Shown: positions 45,730 to 58,360 of the stretch, in pieces
Layout: every line of letters begins with the position of its first letter
Numbering within the stretch: position 1 is the stretch's first letter
NCBI GenBank assembly: GCA_029378245.1
Contig: JARKIF010000002.1
Coordinates: 2,356,001-2,420,000, forward strand
From: Roridomyces roridus
Taxonomy: Eukaryota; Basidiomycota; Agaricomycetes; Agaricales; Mycenaceae
DNA length: 64,000 nt
Direction: 5' to 3'
Notes under the pieces: generated by a model
What the model was told of the DNA's origin: nothing
Databases searched by the model: none
What the model saw: only the letters and a program-made list of their open reading frames with translations
Position numbers and translations under genes: made by a program

Positions 45730-45839
45730 AAGATTTGATAGGGGCTGTTGTAGTGCTTAGATAATTTGAATGATGTTGTCGATCAGTGGAACCCGATTAG
45801 GAAGGTTGCCTTGCTCCTGACTTTGAGACGTGTTTATCA

Positions 45840-45853
45840 AGTGTGTGTGTGCC
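45840..45853. repeat. Short (TG)n tract
   Basis: A TG dinucleotide run in the gap between the DUF3684 stop and the next gene. Confidence 0.6.
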
Positions 45854-45898
45854 TCTTGTCTGCTCTGTTGCAAGCATAGCTGAGCCTCTCAGGCCAGA

Positions 45899-46663
45899 AT
45901 GAGCACAGGACTGTCGCAGGTGTCTGCCATTCGCAGAAAACCGATTCACACAAATCAATCTCCCAGCGCGACGGGGCCAGCGCATCCAGTGAAAACGACT
46001 TCACAGGCTTCTACATCCAAGACGAGCAATAACAACATTATAGTACGCGCCGACATCACCCCAAAGCAGTACCCTGTGGCCCCTTCTTTGCCGTTGTACC
46101 ATCCTCTTGGCAAACTGGCGCTTTCACTACCGCCTCTGGAACCCTCGATGTTTGGGCATTCGCCTCGCGTCAACATTGACGACTCTGGACGACGCTCATC
46201 TGGGCGCTCACGACGACCAGCAGCCAAGCTGCGAGACGCGGAAGAAGACGAGGGTTCGAGGCCAATGGTCATCTCGAATGTCAGCGCGATTGCTGCGGTG
46301 GCTGCGCGAGAAATCAAGGAAAAGGTGGTGGTGGTTACACCGCGTAAACGACGTGGTGGAGGTCCGAAACGGAAACGCAAGGAGGACGACGGTGATTTCA
46401 GTGGGGCGTACCCTGCAACGAAGCGGACAACGCGGGCACGTGGAACAACTCAGGTTGCGGACGAAGGATCTCCAAGCTCAGAGACCGCGCCATTGCCTGA
46501 ATCGAGTGCGCCCGCTGAGGGAGAGCCACAGCAGGAGCGACGGACCACGCGGGCGTGGATGAAACGCCGCGATTCGAGTGCAAGCGAAACTTCATCCGGG
46601 CCAGGCACCGTTCCCAATGGTACGCGGGAGGAGGGAGAAGTAAGTGAAGAGGTGCCACCATGA
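45899..46663 (+). CDS. Basic, disordered nuclear-type protein, conserved unknown
   Basis: A single exon of 254 residues. The N-terminus, MSTGLSQVSAIRRKPIHTNQ, and the central QYPVAPSLPLYHPLGKLALS look conserved. The rest is low-complexity: Arg/Lys clusters (SGRSRRPAAKLRDAEED; TPRKRRGGGPKRKRKEDDGD) that fit a bipartite nuclear localisation signal, and RTTRA repeats. I see no enzymatic domain. It follows DUF3684 in the same direction by 169 bp. A chromatin-associated or scaffold role is possible, but nothing visible shows it. Confidence 0.7.
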   Translation: MSTGLSQVSAIRRKPIHTNQSPSATGPAHPVKTTSQASTSKTSNNNIIVRADITPKQYPVAPSLPLYHPLGKLALSLPPLEPSMFGHSPRVNIDDSGRRSSGRSRRPAAKLRDAEEDEGSRPMVISNVSAIAAVAAREIKEKVVVVTPRKRRGGGPKRKRKEDDGDFSGAYPATKRTTRARGTTQVADEGSPSSETAPLPESSAPAEGEPQQERRTTRAWMKRRDSSASETSSGPGTVPNGTREEGEVSEEVPP

Positions 46664-47092
46664 AGGAGTTCCCGTAGGTTTCTGTTGCATGTGAAATCGA
46701 GTATAATTACTATGGCTAACAGTGCCGGAGAGCGAAGAGTCTAAAACGGAACTAAGACGGCAGCCGCAATGGAAATGGTTGGTCGCGTGATCAGATGGTT
46801 GCCGCATCATGCGAGATCATGCGTTCTCATGTGTACCTTTTTGCGGGGCTTCCCCACATTGGCAGTGGAGCCATGTGCTTCCATCGCTTCGTTCGGCCCC
46901 CCAAACAGATCTCTTAAAGCCCCAGATCTGGGCAACGGGTTTTTTTCCTGGTCCTCTCCTTTCGTCCCACCATGGAGCAGACGCGTCCAGCCCGACGCAG
47001 CAGCGGCATATACGGCGCCTCCCACGAGAGTCTTGCATCCAATGTCGGTCTAGCAGGCGAGTAACGCGTCCTTCGCGAAGAAAAAAACGAGA
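46664..47092 (+). other. Intergenic stretch before the DUF3712 gene
   Basis: 429 bp. It holds the 3' end of the upstream unknown gene and the promoter of the DUF3712 gene, with C/T-rich blocks at 46950-46975. A short 5' exon of the DUF3712 gene could hide here, since its annotated N-terminus is unusually short. I see no independent gene. Confidence 0.4.
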
Positions 47093-50000
47093 ATGTTGAC
47101 CAAATTCACGTCGACAGGTACTGCTGCGCCGCCCGCCGGCTCGCGTTTTGCTGAAGGAGACGTCGCGCGTACCACTGCGGCTGGTGTTCCTATGGGAGTC
47201 ACTGGCTACGGTGCAACCGCTGGAGCTGCTGGAGGACAAGCGCCAGCACCAGCTCCTGCCCAACAACCATTCTACAAGAAACGGTGGTTTCGGATCGCGG
47301 CCATTATTCAGGCCATCATCGGCATCGTCCTGATCTTCGTAATGCTCTTTCCTGTCGTGAAAGCCATTGCTCAAGGTAGATTATTTCCTGACTCCAAACT
47401 TGGGCATTCCTAAGTTCATTGCATTTCTTGTATTCAAGATATCATCAACAAGAGCACTCTCGACATCCAGGTCGCCAATATCTCGTCCCCGACAAACGGC
47501 TCCTTCGACATCGCCTTGTCGGGGAACGTAGCTCACACCGGCAGTGTCCACGCGAAAATTCAATTCGACAAACCTGTCAACGTCTCTTGGGTCCGCGATG
47601 GCGAGCCTGATATCCCTCTTGGTTGGCTCTCCCTCGACACATTGCACACAACGAACAAAAGAGCCACCATCAACCAAACCGCAACCCCGTTTACCATTGC
47701 GAACGAGACGGCCTTTGGTCTTTTTACGGCCCATATGATCACGGACCAAAACTTTACCTGGAGACTGGAGAGCTCGCACCTCCGTGTCCAGGCCGTCAAG
47801 TTCCCCGTCGACACTGGACTCAAGTTTAACAAGCTGATCACGCTCAACGGTCCGTTCCAAAAGACATCGCGCTTCCATTGCGTCCTGATGTTTTCGTCAA
47901 GGGTTCCAGAGCTTTACTGGAAATGTCGCAATCCAAGATTTCCAGCTTCCGAGTGATAATCCTGCCGGTGGTATCGACTTTGTCGCCGTGACCAATTTGA
48001 CCAACCCAAGGTAACGTTCTTTTCCTGGCTGGCGGTCGTTCATACTCACAAGTCTTTCAGCCCTTTCTCGCTTAACCTAGGCACTGTCGTGTTTGCCTTG
48101 AATTACCAGAATGTGTTTTTGGGTACTGGTACCAGTACGGACACAGTTATCGTCCGTCCATTTACTCAAGAGTTCATCTTCCGTCCATTAATATTTGCTT
48201 CAGCAACCTGGATCCAACAATATCACTCTCAAAGGCGTTCTCGAGCCTCAGACGAAACAGGCAAACCTCGGTACCGTTTTCTTCTTCGTCGCTACTCCAT
48301 AGCTGACACGGCCCCCAGATGTTGTTTCTCAATTGTTCACAAACTACCTGAACAGCATACCGAGCCCGGTCATTGCCACCGGAATGAGCACCCTGCAATC
48401 AGACGGCTCCGCTATCTCCTGGTTGAGCACCGGTTTGCAAGCCCTCGATCTCAATGTTCCCCTCGTCCCGCCCGAGCCCATCAATCCGATCAACTCCATC
48501 TCTATCGGCAACTTTGACTTGGCCTTCAACGCCGACGCTCCCTGGGCCCCTTCCGCGAGCAGTGACACGGTCAAGGCGTCCATTGGTAGCTACCCTAGTT
48601 CAAGTAAATATTCGTCACACTCACCCTTTGTTCTCAGCCCTTCCTTTCGGGTTCGGCGTATCCATTGGGGAAATCGCCAATGACTTTAATATCACCATGA
48701 TGGACGGCAGCACTGTTGCTGGGCTTTCGACCGTGCGTGTATTGTTGACTTGTGTTTGTCTCACGTGGACCCACGAATCTTGCAGCCCATCGGTGCCTCG
48801 ACGTCGTCCATCACCGTTTATGGTCAACAGAACACCACCGGGACCGTCGATATCACGATCGCCAACACCAGCTTGAGTTCCCCCGACCCTGACCACTCGA
48901 CCTTCTCGATCTTCAATACCGGTCTCACCAACCTGGCCACCGCCCAGTTCCTTCTTGTCGGCGAGTCGCGTACTATCGCGAACACGTCTCTCGGCCAGAT
49001 TTCCCTGAACCCGATCAAGGTCAATGTGTCCACTTCCCTGCTCGGTTTGCAGGGTTTGAAGGGTCTCGCGACGATCGAGACCGTGGATGTTCAGGGCGGC
49101 ACAACGGAAGGCATTACATTGGGCATCCAAGTCTCCATCCACAATCCTTCTAACCTCAAGTTGGCTCTGGGTGACCTGAGTACGTAATCATCAGTTCCTC
49201 TAGATACCCAACTCATTCGCCGAAAGCGTTGGCCCTGCAACGAGATGGCGCTCAGCTCGGGACGGTCTTGATGCCAAACCTGGTTCTGAACATGGGCAAT
49301 AACACCGTCCAGACCACCTCCATCTTTGATGCCAACGGCAGTCCCCAAGGGTTGCAGACTCTCAGCGACTTTGTTGGGAAGAAGGACGTTGACCTGACCA
49401 TCACTGGTTTTGATAATTCCACCGACATCGTGTCTCTCGCTGCGGCCATGCAGACCCTCGACATCGATGTCACTCTGCCCGCGCTGCAAACCAGCTTGCT
49501 TGACTCTGCGTCTCTAGTAATTCTGCCCACCACCGGCCGGTCGAGCAATATCAGTCATGTCACCGTTTCTCTGGCCAACCCTTTCACCACGTCGTTGGAG
49601 ATTACCAAGATTGATTCCACGGTGTCTGCCTTTGGCATTCCTCTGGGTACCATCAATTCGTCGACCAGTTTCACAAATGCGGGCAAATCCACGAGCACTT
49701 CGCCTAACCTCGAACTCGACATGAATTTCGATCCAGCATCCCTCTTTTCTGTCACGCGGAGGCTGGCGATCGAAGCGGGACTCGACGTGTCGCCACTCGA
49801 TGCTATTGTGCAGCTTGGGGGCATCACCTACCTTCCGGAGGCTGCAACAAGCGATTCGCCGATCACACAGGTAACCGCGACCCGTGAAATGTTCGAGTAT
49901 GTATTTCACTCCTTGTTGATTTCAATATCTCACTTTTTTCTCTCAGAGGATTTGATTTGCCGACTTTTGTCGGGAATGCATTCAAGAAGCTCCAGTCTGA

Positions 50001-53000
50001 TGTCGATCTGACGGCGGGCGTCAAGATTGGCGCATACGAGACGTCCTTGACGTACACGCAGACTGGGGTGCCCACCAAGACCGACAGCACGCTCAACCTT
50101 ATCTTGCCCGTCCTCGCCCAGCCCATTGTCCAGAAGATCGTTGGAGGCTCGGTGTTGGGGTAAGAACCATCTTTTCCTTGACTTTATCGGCTGACGATTA
50201 CTCCAGACTCGATACCATCCTCATCTCTGACCCGCAGCAAGAATCGTTCAGTATGTGTTTCGTTCACTGCGACGACCGGATTTTCATCGCTTGTGCGTTT
50301 AGCCTCGAAATTGCAGGGATCCATCACCAATGCCGGTCCATGTACGTCTTCTCCATTGTATGAAAGCCTTTTTTGATCTCTACTCCAGTTGATGCGTCGA
50401 TCGTCTTGGGCAAGAGCGGATTGACTGTGGATTGGAACAGTGCGCCCATCGGCTCCATCACCATGGACCCAATCAAGGTCGTCGGGGAGCAAGGAGCCAC
50501 TCTTGATTCCACATCTACATTCACCGTGGCCGATGTCCCTCACCTCACCGACTTCACCAAGACTCTCCTCACCGAGGAGTCGTTCGACTGGGCCATCTCG
50601 GGCGATAATGTCTCGGTCGACGCTCTTGGTAAGGTCATTCTCTTGGGCTCTTCACGGCGATCAAACCGTTTTAGGTATCTCTGTTCCGGGCGTATCGGCT
50701 GCCTATAAGGTGTCTCTCAAGGGCTTTAACGGCTTGAAGGGCGGAGTCATCATCAAAACCTTCGATCTCCCGTCGAATGATCCGGCGGGCGGAATCCACC
50801 TCACGCTCGAGGCTACCGCCGCCAACCCTTCCCAGGTCGGCATCTCGCTGAGCTCCTTGGGCTTCAATACCCTCTTCAATGGAGTCTCGATTGCGCCGGT
50901 ATCTGCAGGATCCGTTGTACTCGCTCCGGGAGGCACCTCGACGCTGTCTCTTGTCGGTCGCCTCATCCCACAGAGCAGTTCTGAGGGTCTTGCGGCTGTC
51001 TCCTCCGTGTTCAACAATTTCGTACACGGCATCGACAGCAATGTCACCGTGCAAGGCGCCAGCGCCGGACCCAGCAGTGTATGTCTCTGTTGTCGTCCCG
51101 TTGATCATGCTTACCGCTCTCCCAGGTCACATGGCTAAATGACGCCATCAAGGCTTTGCAAGTCGGCACGGTGCTGCCGAACCAAGGCCCGCTCAAGGTC
51201 ATCAAGTCGATCGGTCTGAACGAGCTCAAGTTGTTGTTCACCGAAGACACGGCATATTCCCCGGCTACTTCCTCGAGTGACTCGGATGCCGCGTTCACTC
51301 TGCCCTTCGCTTTCCCTCTTGATATCACTGCCCTTGAGCAAACCATCACCGTCGGCTTTGATGGAGCATCCATTGCGCAGCTCGCCATCCCCAAAGGCTC
51401 GGTCAAAACCGACGTGGATTCGCGCGTCATTCAGCTCACCTTCGACAGGTGAGCCTTTTTTATCTTTTTTCGGTTTTCATCTCACATAGTCGACAGTGTT
51501 CCGTTTGCTGTCTTTGATGACCAGCACTCCAACTTCAATTCCTTTGTGGCTGCAACGACCACCGGCGGTACCCAGACCCTCCAGCTCTCAGGATCGGCCA
51601 ATGCTGATGCGCAGACGGCCGTTGGTCTGCTGTCGCTCAGTGACATCTCATTTGATGTTGAATCAGACATCGAGGGCCTCCAAGGTCTCGACACCAAGCC
51701 AGTCACTGTCGCTGATCTCGATGTGAACCATGGTTTCCCCGACTTTTTACTTATCAAGGTCAACTCGGCCCTGTTCAATCCAAGCAACTTGACTGTGGGC
51801 ACGGGCGATGTCGCGTTTGATCTCCACTTCCAATCGGAAACTATTGGCACTGCTGATATCGTGCGTCTCTGTCCTGATACGGTCTACATGAGTGCTCATC
51901 GTTTTTAGAGCAACATGGTCATCATTCCTGGCAATGCATCTTATCCGATAGATGTCCATTACTCTCCCCAAGGCTCGAGCGCCGTGTCCGCCGGACAACT
52001 CCTCCTCGAAAACTTCTTACAGGGCATCGACTCGGACACTGAAATCGCTGGTTCCACCGGCTCGACCCCCATCGTCTCTCTTCAAACTGCGTTGTCGGAA
52101 ATCCTGCTCAAGCCCGTGACCATCCCCGCGCTGCATCAGACCCTGATCAAGTCTGCGACAATCGAGTTCCCCACAAACATTGTCCAGACCGGTGTCGCGC
52201 AGGCAGCCTTCACATTGGCCAATCCTTTCACTGCGAGCATCAATCTGCTCACCGTCGACGCGGCGGCTACTTTCCACAACCTGTCGCTTGGGACCATCAA
52301 GGCCGATCTTTCGTCGGACCCGATCCATGCCGATGGCCATTCGTCAGTGGCATCCGAGTTTTTGTCGATGGATTTCAATCTTGACCCATTGGTCATTGTT
52401 GAATTCTTGACCATCTTGGCCCAAGAGAATTCCGTCGACCTCGGTCCATTGGTGCAGTTGTTCCAATTTATCGTCGACAATCCGAACATCAACACCACCG
52501 TCACTTCCACCGTGGATACCTCCCCGCCTACCTGCGTCAGCGGAAATCAGTTTGACGTTGCCAGTGCGATTCTCGCGGCTCTGAAAAACCTCAAGGCCGA
52601 CCTCTCGATCAACACAAGCACCAAGCTCGACGACTTTGCTACGTCGCTTTCCTTCAAGCAGAATTCCGTCCCGGTACAGACCGACCAAACTGCCCTCTTC
52701 CTCATTGGCGCCGTTGCCGGTCCCGTTGCTCAACATCTCGTCGATGGTTCCGTCCTAGCTTTCACTGAAGCCAACATCACGTGCGTTTGACATGCCTTTG
52801 CTTGCACATATTTGACCCCAACGCAGTAACCTTTCTGACGGCGGATTTGACTTGTCGCTCAAGGGTTCCCTAACCAACATCGGACCTCTCGATGCCCTCA
52901 TCGAGTTCCCGGAACCTGTCAAGTATTTCTCTTATTATTTCGTTGTGATTCATTCTAACATTGATCCAGCGTCGTTTGGCAAGACCAGCATATTGCACAG

Positions 53001-55708
53001 ATTGCTCTTCCTCCTGGTACGTATGTTTCAACAAGTTTCTAACTGGCCCTCATTAAACAATACAGTCTGTGCCGCTGCCAACACGGGTGTACCGGACTAT
53101 GTCACCAGTGGTCATCTAACCATCACTGACTTGGACGCCTTTACGGATTTCGCAACGTTCCTGCTTCACAACCCCGACTTCACCTGGACTATTTCTACGC
53201 CAAGCCTGCGTGTCACAGCCCTTGGAACGATCTTTGACAACGTTATCTTGTCCAAGGACGTATCATTCAAGGCGTTCAACGGGCTGCCCGGCGTGACGAT
53301 CAGCAACTTCCAGCTGCCTTCCGACGATCCTGCGGGTGGCATCCACATCGAGACGGACGCTATGATTCCTTCTCCGGCTCGTGCGTATATTACATTCTTC
53401 GCAGTGCGCGTCGCTGAAGGCCATCAATAGAACTGGGAATCGATCTCGGCACCGTCACGTTCACGGCTTCCTTCATGGGAACCGAGGTCGGCCGTTAGTC
53501 TCTTTTTTCAGCTCGACTTTTCTTCGACCTGATTGCCCTTGTAGCTCTATCTGGTTCCAACTTGTTCCTGGCTCCCAGCTCGATCACGCCGTCTCACCTC
53601 AGCGGACGCATTATACCCCAGAGCGGTTCGGACTTGGATACTATCGGCGTTCTGTTCAGTCAGTTCCTGGCTGGCGCCAATCAGACGTTGTCCGTTCAAG
53701 GAGATTCAGTGCAACCAGTGAGTTTCAATCTGTTCACACATCAAGACGCTGAATCACGTGCCACAGACTGGTTCCGACGCGCCTGTGAGCTGGCTCAGTG
53801 CGGCATTCAAGACCCTGTCACTCCAAGTCATTCTTCCGGGTCAAACGTTCGACATTATCCAATCCATATCCCTCAACGAATTTGCGTTGGTCATGCAAAC
53901 GCAAGATCAAGCGTTTGCGCCGTTGGCCTCGTCTGACAATATCCTTGCGACATATAAGAATCCGTTCGGGTTCTCGTTGCAAGTTGTCGCCGCTGGACAA
54001 GACATATTGCTCAGCGAGCTTGGTCTCCCTATCGCTTCGGTGAGACTTTTGAGATGCGACACGGACATTTTTTAAACAACGAATTATAGCTCCATCTACC
54101 GATAGCCCCCGCGGACGGCGGCGTATCGACTGGAAATGTCGCGGACCTCCCTATCACTTTCCAGAACGTACCGTTGGTGGCCGCAAGTGAAGAAGGTCTC
54201 GAGTTGCTATTCGCGTCGGCCTTGTTGACAGCCTCGTCGTCCTTTGACATGTCCGGGGCTGCCAACGTTTCTGCACGCACGTCCATTGGTGATGTCCCCA
54301 TCAATGGAATTGCCTTTAGTGTCACTTCGTCTCTGGTGTCCTTCAACTCGTTCGACGGGTCGGCCGCTCTGAGCAACGTGTCTGTCACTGGCAGCGGCGG
54401 CGATGGAGGGAACCAATTCGTTGTTGCGCCTCTTACGACGACGTTGCAAAACCCTTCCAACATCTCGCTCGACACGGTGGACATCTCGCTACCAGTCATG
54501 TTCCAGGGCGTGAATGTTGGTAGCGCCGTCATAGATGTGAGTCCAGTTGACTTGCTTTTTGCTCGAGGCTAACCCATAGTCCTAGACCTTCAATGTTGTC
54601 CCTGGGTCGAACGCCGTCGCGGCCGAGTTCCACTATCAGCCAGCGGACGCCAACGATACTGTTGCGCAGAGTTTCTTGACGTCGTTCATCCAAGGAAACT
54701 CGGATTTGCCTCTGACGATCCAAGGAGCCATTGACAGCAGTCCGTTTGCTTCTTTGGACCCGGCGTTGTCCAGTCTTTCCCTGTCCGCCAGTCTACCTGG
54801 CCTCAACCAGACCAACCTAATCACTCAGATCAACGTGTTCATTACGCTCGATAGTTTGACCACCAATCTTGTCTCGATCAACTTTGACATGGAAAATCCG
54901 CTCGACGCTGACTTGACCGTCCTGTTCGTGCAATCCGATGCGGGCTTGTTCAACGAGACATTCGCCTTCTTCTCTAGCGCCATCGACGGCTTCACTGTCC
55001 CCGCTCGTAGCACCGCCAATTCGGGGACTATTGACAATGTCCTGTTGACCCAGGGTGCGGTTGCCTCGCTGGCCATCATTCCCGACGGAGAGCTCGATCT
55101 CGTGGCCGCCGCGACTGTACAAGTTGGGGCCGGAGGTTACATTATACCCTGGTTGCACATTTCGGGTACTGGTATCCCCACGGCCTACGCCCTCGACCTT
55201 ACCGCTGCCGCGATGAAGGAAGCAGCGCAGTCCATCTCGATGAGCGCTTCGGCATCGGCATCGGCATCGGCGCTGGCATCGGCATCGGCATCAGCTTCGG
55301 GCTCGCCTGCCTCGGCATCAGCTTCGGGCTCGCCTGCCTCGGCATCAGCTTCGGGCTCGCCTGCCTCGCCTCCTCCGGCTTCTGCCTCTGCCTCCGCAGT
55401 TGTCGCATCCCCATCTTCCGCTGCCGCAACCCCCAGTGCCGAGCCAACGCCGGCCGCAGTTTCCTCACCGGCCAAAGCGACAGCACCGGCCCCTAGCAGT
55501 ACTGCCGCTTCAGAGCCCTCTTCTCAGGCCAAGGAATCCCCAGTGCCTGCTGCTTCCGAAGCGCCTGCTCCCGACGCACCTGCACCCAAGGCAGCAGTAA
55601 GCTGATGCTCTCTTCCTTTTCTGCTCCACAATCTGATGCACATTTTAGGCACCATCGGAGCAACCTGTGGCCTCTCCCTCTGCGGCTCCCCCCTCTGCGC
55701 CCCTTTGA
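47093..55708 (+). CDS. Giant DUF3712 membrane protein with tandem LEA-2-like repeats
   Basis: About 25 introns and roughly 2460 residues, every exon in phase. After a Gly/Ala/Pro-rich start there is one membrane span (WFRIAAIIQAIIGIVLIFVM), so it is probably a type II protein with a very large extracytoplasmic part. That part is tandem beta-rich DUF3712/LEA-2-like units, recognisable by recurring phrases: FQLPSDNPAGGIDF, FDLPSNDPAGGIHL, FQLPSDDPAGGIHI; GLQGLKG and GFNGLKG; NPSNLKLALGD, NPSNLTVGTGD. NxT/S sites are abundant. It ends in a Ser/Ala-rich stalk with a 27-bp minisatellite, then Pro/Ala. Family members are often named pre-rRNA processing proteins in databases; the span and repeats argue for a surface or lipid-contact protein instead. 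The start is uncertain. Confidence 0.85.
55242..55368 (+). repeat. Ser-Ala hexamers and three 27-bp minisatellite units (coding)
   Basis: Hexamers tcggca (Ser-Ala) lead into three near-identical 27-bp units at 55288, 55315 and 55342, each encoding ASASGSPAS. The near-perfect copies imply recent expansion. It forms the stalk-like C-terminus of the DUF3712 protein. Confidence 0.85.
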
Positions 55709-55834
55709 GTTCGAACTGTTGCAGCTTTGATAACTTACGCCTATTTGCTATGTACTGCAATTCCACGTTACCTCGATACACCCAGCATAAAAATACCCCG
55801 TTTGTAACAGAAAAATGTAATGATTTCTTGATAT

Positions 55835-56966
55835 CTACGCTGGAGGAAGAAAAGCGCCCCAAAGTAGGATGGAAGTGGTGCCCCAAAGAACACTCCAAGC
55901 GACCCAGGCGCGACCCCAGACTGGGTACTCGACGAGGAGCCAGGCGGCCGCCCAGTATGTTATAGGCATGGCGGCTGCGAAGCGGAGGGCAATCTGCGTA
56001 TGAGATGCGAGCGCAAGGATGCTACACATGACGAGGGCGTGAATCGCGTGCGGAGCAATGGACGGCGAGCAAAACGGGCGATCGGACGCGATGGCCACCC
56101 AACGAAGGTGGTAGCTACTGAAGATGGAGATGAGGAGGAGTGGAGGTGCGGCAATGAGGAAGTTGGGAAGCTGCTGGAGGGTCCAGTAGCGCAAAAACCC
56201 GACGTCCCAATAAGTGCTCTGGATGTACGAGTAGATGAGCGGGAGTGACCGAGCGCACCATGGGGCTGGTGAGGAGGCCGAGGCGCAAAAGGAGAGGTAC
56301 GCGGCATAATTGTGGGCGATAAAGGGAATGAGAGGCAGCAGAGACAAAATTGTAGCACGCATCGCGTGAACCTGCCAAGTATAAGTGGACAAAACTTGGA
56401 ACAGAGGGCCAACATGCCTGCCTGCGCTGCAGAAAGGGCTCGATTACAAGGCCCCAGAAAATGAAGCCACTTGAAAGGATGCCGTTGGCGCGGAATGTGG
56501 CAGCCAAAGCAAAGGCGATCGCTGCGGCGACATAACGGAATTTCGCGCAGTAAAGCATGCCCTTGTAAGAAAAGTATGTGAAGAAGGGTTCGTTGTAGGG
56601 AACCAAGAACAAGGTTGCTGGACTGCTGGGTAGCAGAGACAGAACAGTTGCAAGTCTGGCAAGACTGGGCGAACGCAGATGATGGAGAGAGAGCTGGTAC
56701 ATGGTCGAGGTCATGTCGTAGGCGACGATGAGGGACACCAGGGTCGGGGCCAGTATAAATTTGGAGAGAAGGAATGGGACTACGGGTAAAAAGGCCCACT
56801 CGTGCTCAAAGGCGTAGCCATGTTGGGCAATGTGCTGAAAGTGGATGACATCCCAGCGAAGGAGGATGTGAGGAGTAGCAGCGTCAAAGGGGGTGGTGAG
56901 GGTGGTGAGGAAAAGAATGGCAGCTGATATTAGACGCGAGACGAGGGTCAAGAAGAGCATTCCCAT
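55835..56966 (-). CDS. GPI18: GPI mannosyltransferase 2 (PIG-V/Gpi18)
   Basis: Adds the second mannose to the GPI core in the ER. It is a polytopic membrane protein of about 360 residues starting MGMLFLTLVSRLISAAILFL. Conserved segments are LLRWDVIHFQHIAQHGY (catalytic lumenal loop), FLPVVPFLL, SLLPSSPATLFLVPYNEPFF and AATFRANGIL; the C-terminal half has PWCARSLPLIYSYIQSTYWD and VGFLRYW. The visible intron (about 56373..56418) joins FLQRRQ to VHAMRATILS and fits only a GC donor (CAG|GCATGT). The start codon overlaps that of the peroxin gene on the other strand. Confidence 0.88.
56373..56418 (-). other. GC-AG intron in GPI18
   Basis: About 46 bp, CAG|GCATGT donor and CTTGGCAG acceptor, phase 0. 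GT candidates downstream give wrong phase or an intron of about 31 bp. Confidence 0.55.
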
Positions 56967-58337
56967 GTCATCCTTGTCGCTGCCGCTCACCACACTCCTC
57001 GTCGCACTCGGGCCAGGCATCCATGTCGCCCGTCGGGCACTGGAGATTCCCTCCTGGAATTCCTCCTCATACGATGCTTTCCTGCTCATCGCTCTTTGGT
57101 GGGCCGCCGTTCTGCTTACAGAACCCACCATCCGCTATTTTTTACCCGTCGCGTGCCTTGGGATACTTGCGTTTTCGTCTCGCATACGACCGACACCACC
57201 CCTTGTGTCCGAGAACACCATTCAGGCCGTAGTGGCTGATTTGACTGCCATCGAGGCTCTCATCCCGGCCTTTCCGCAAGGACCTACGACGCTCGCTGCA
57301 CCCCATGTCTTGCTCCGCGTACTCGCCATCTCATATGTACCCTATCTGCTCTTGACGCATTTCATACGCTTGCGTGTGCTAGTCGCCATTGCAGGCACCG
57401 TGCTACTTGCTTGGCGCGCTTCTTGGGCAATTGCCCTCCGCCGTTCCCTTTGGCGTAGCGCCTGGTTCCGCTGGTCCATCTACCACATTACCTCCACCCT
57501 CTCCGGCCAACCCATGCCGCTGGCCTCTCATTTGGCGCTCTCCACCGCCGCTGTCGCCGCCCCCACTCCCACCAAATCTCTCCGTTTCCTCTTTACTATC
57601 TATGGTGATGCATTTTCATGTGATTCTGACTTTTCAACTCACGAAAGTCCTTAGAAAATCAAAGGTGGTGGATGGGGCTGGATTGGACCGCAGCGTTACT
57701 TCCTGCAGAACGCCCCTCGTGGTGCTCACAGTCGCAAACTGCGGTGACCCCGCCCAATGCGTTTGTGCTCCCGGAAGATACCACGATATATATCCCGAGC
57801 CCCGACGGCAAGGGGCGTGCTAAGCGATGCGCCAAGTGGTCATGGGAAGAGTCCGAGTGGAGTGTCATAGTCCGCAAAGAGGGGGCCACTGCACAAAGCC
57901 GTGTCGAGAAGCCCGTTCCAACGGAAAAGGAGGAAAACTCGGGCCTACTAATGAAGGCCGCTGCCAGAATGAGGGAATCAAGTGCTTCTGTCCCATCTGG
58001 GTCTACCACAGATGACTCGGAAGGCGACAAGGTGTCCACTGGCGACTCGGAGGAGGAGGCACTCATCACCGACGAGGACGGTTGGGTATACGGTGACAAC
58101 AAATGGGAAAAGCTCAGCAACAAAGGTGGACTGGGCAAGTACACCCGCTTCCGAAGATGGACACGAGTAGCCATTGTCACTGAAACCGTGGAGCCTGTGT
58201 CAGAGGACGAGGTCGAAACCGTACCACGCCCAATGACTCCAGTCAGTCCAATTTCTCCTTCAACGGATGACAAGCCACGTGAGGACTCCCAACGCCTCCG
58301 ACAACGGCTCAAGAATGCTATGGAGAAGGCGGCATAG
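56965..58337 (+). CDS. PEX24-type peroxisomal membrane peroxin with dysferlin domain
   Basis: Member of the fungal Pex23/24/28-32 group, which shapes peroxisomes at ER contacts. Exons 56965..57604 and 57655..58337 give 440 residues. N-terminal hydrophobic hairpins (YDAFLLIALWWAAVLLT; YFLPVACLGILAF; LRVLAISYVPYLLLTHF; VLVAIAGTVLLAW) are followed by the dysferlin-like module: YENQRWWMGLDWTAALLP, KWSWEESEWSVIVRKE and the C-terminal WVYGDNKWEKL...LGKYTRFRRWTRVAIVTE. The segment between them is acidic and disordered. An in-frame ATG at 56917 would extend the N-terminus by 16 residues into GPI18. With the ATG at 56965, the two start codons share two bases. Confidence 0.9.
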
Positions 58338-58360
58338 TAGCATGTCACAATGTATTATAA

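Noticed and set aside
48621..52736. Several minus-strand open frames opposite the DUF3712 gene
   Set aside because: They are interrupted at the plus-strand introns and have no start context or conserved features; all are shadows.
55185..55475. Acidic Glu-Ala-Asp repeat protein on the minus strand
   Set aside because: It is the antisense of the ASASGSPAS minisatellite; the plus-strand frame is continuous with the DUF3712 gene.
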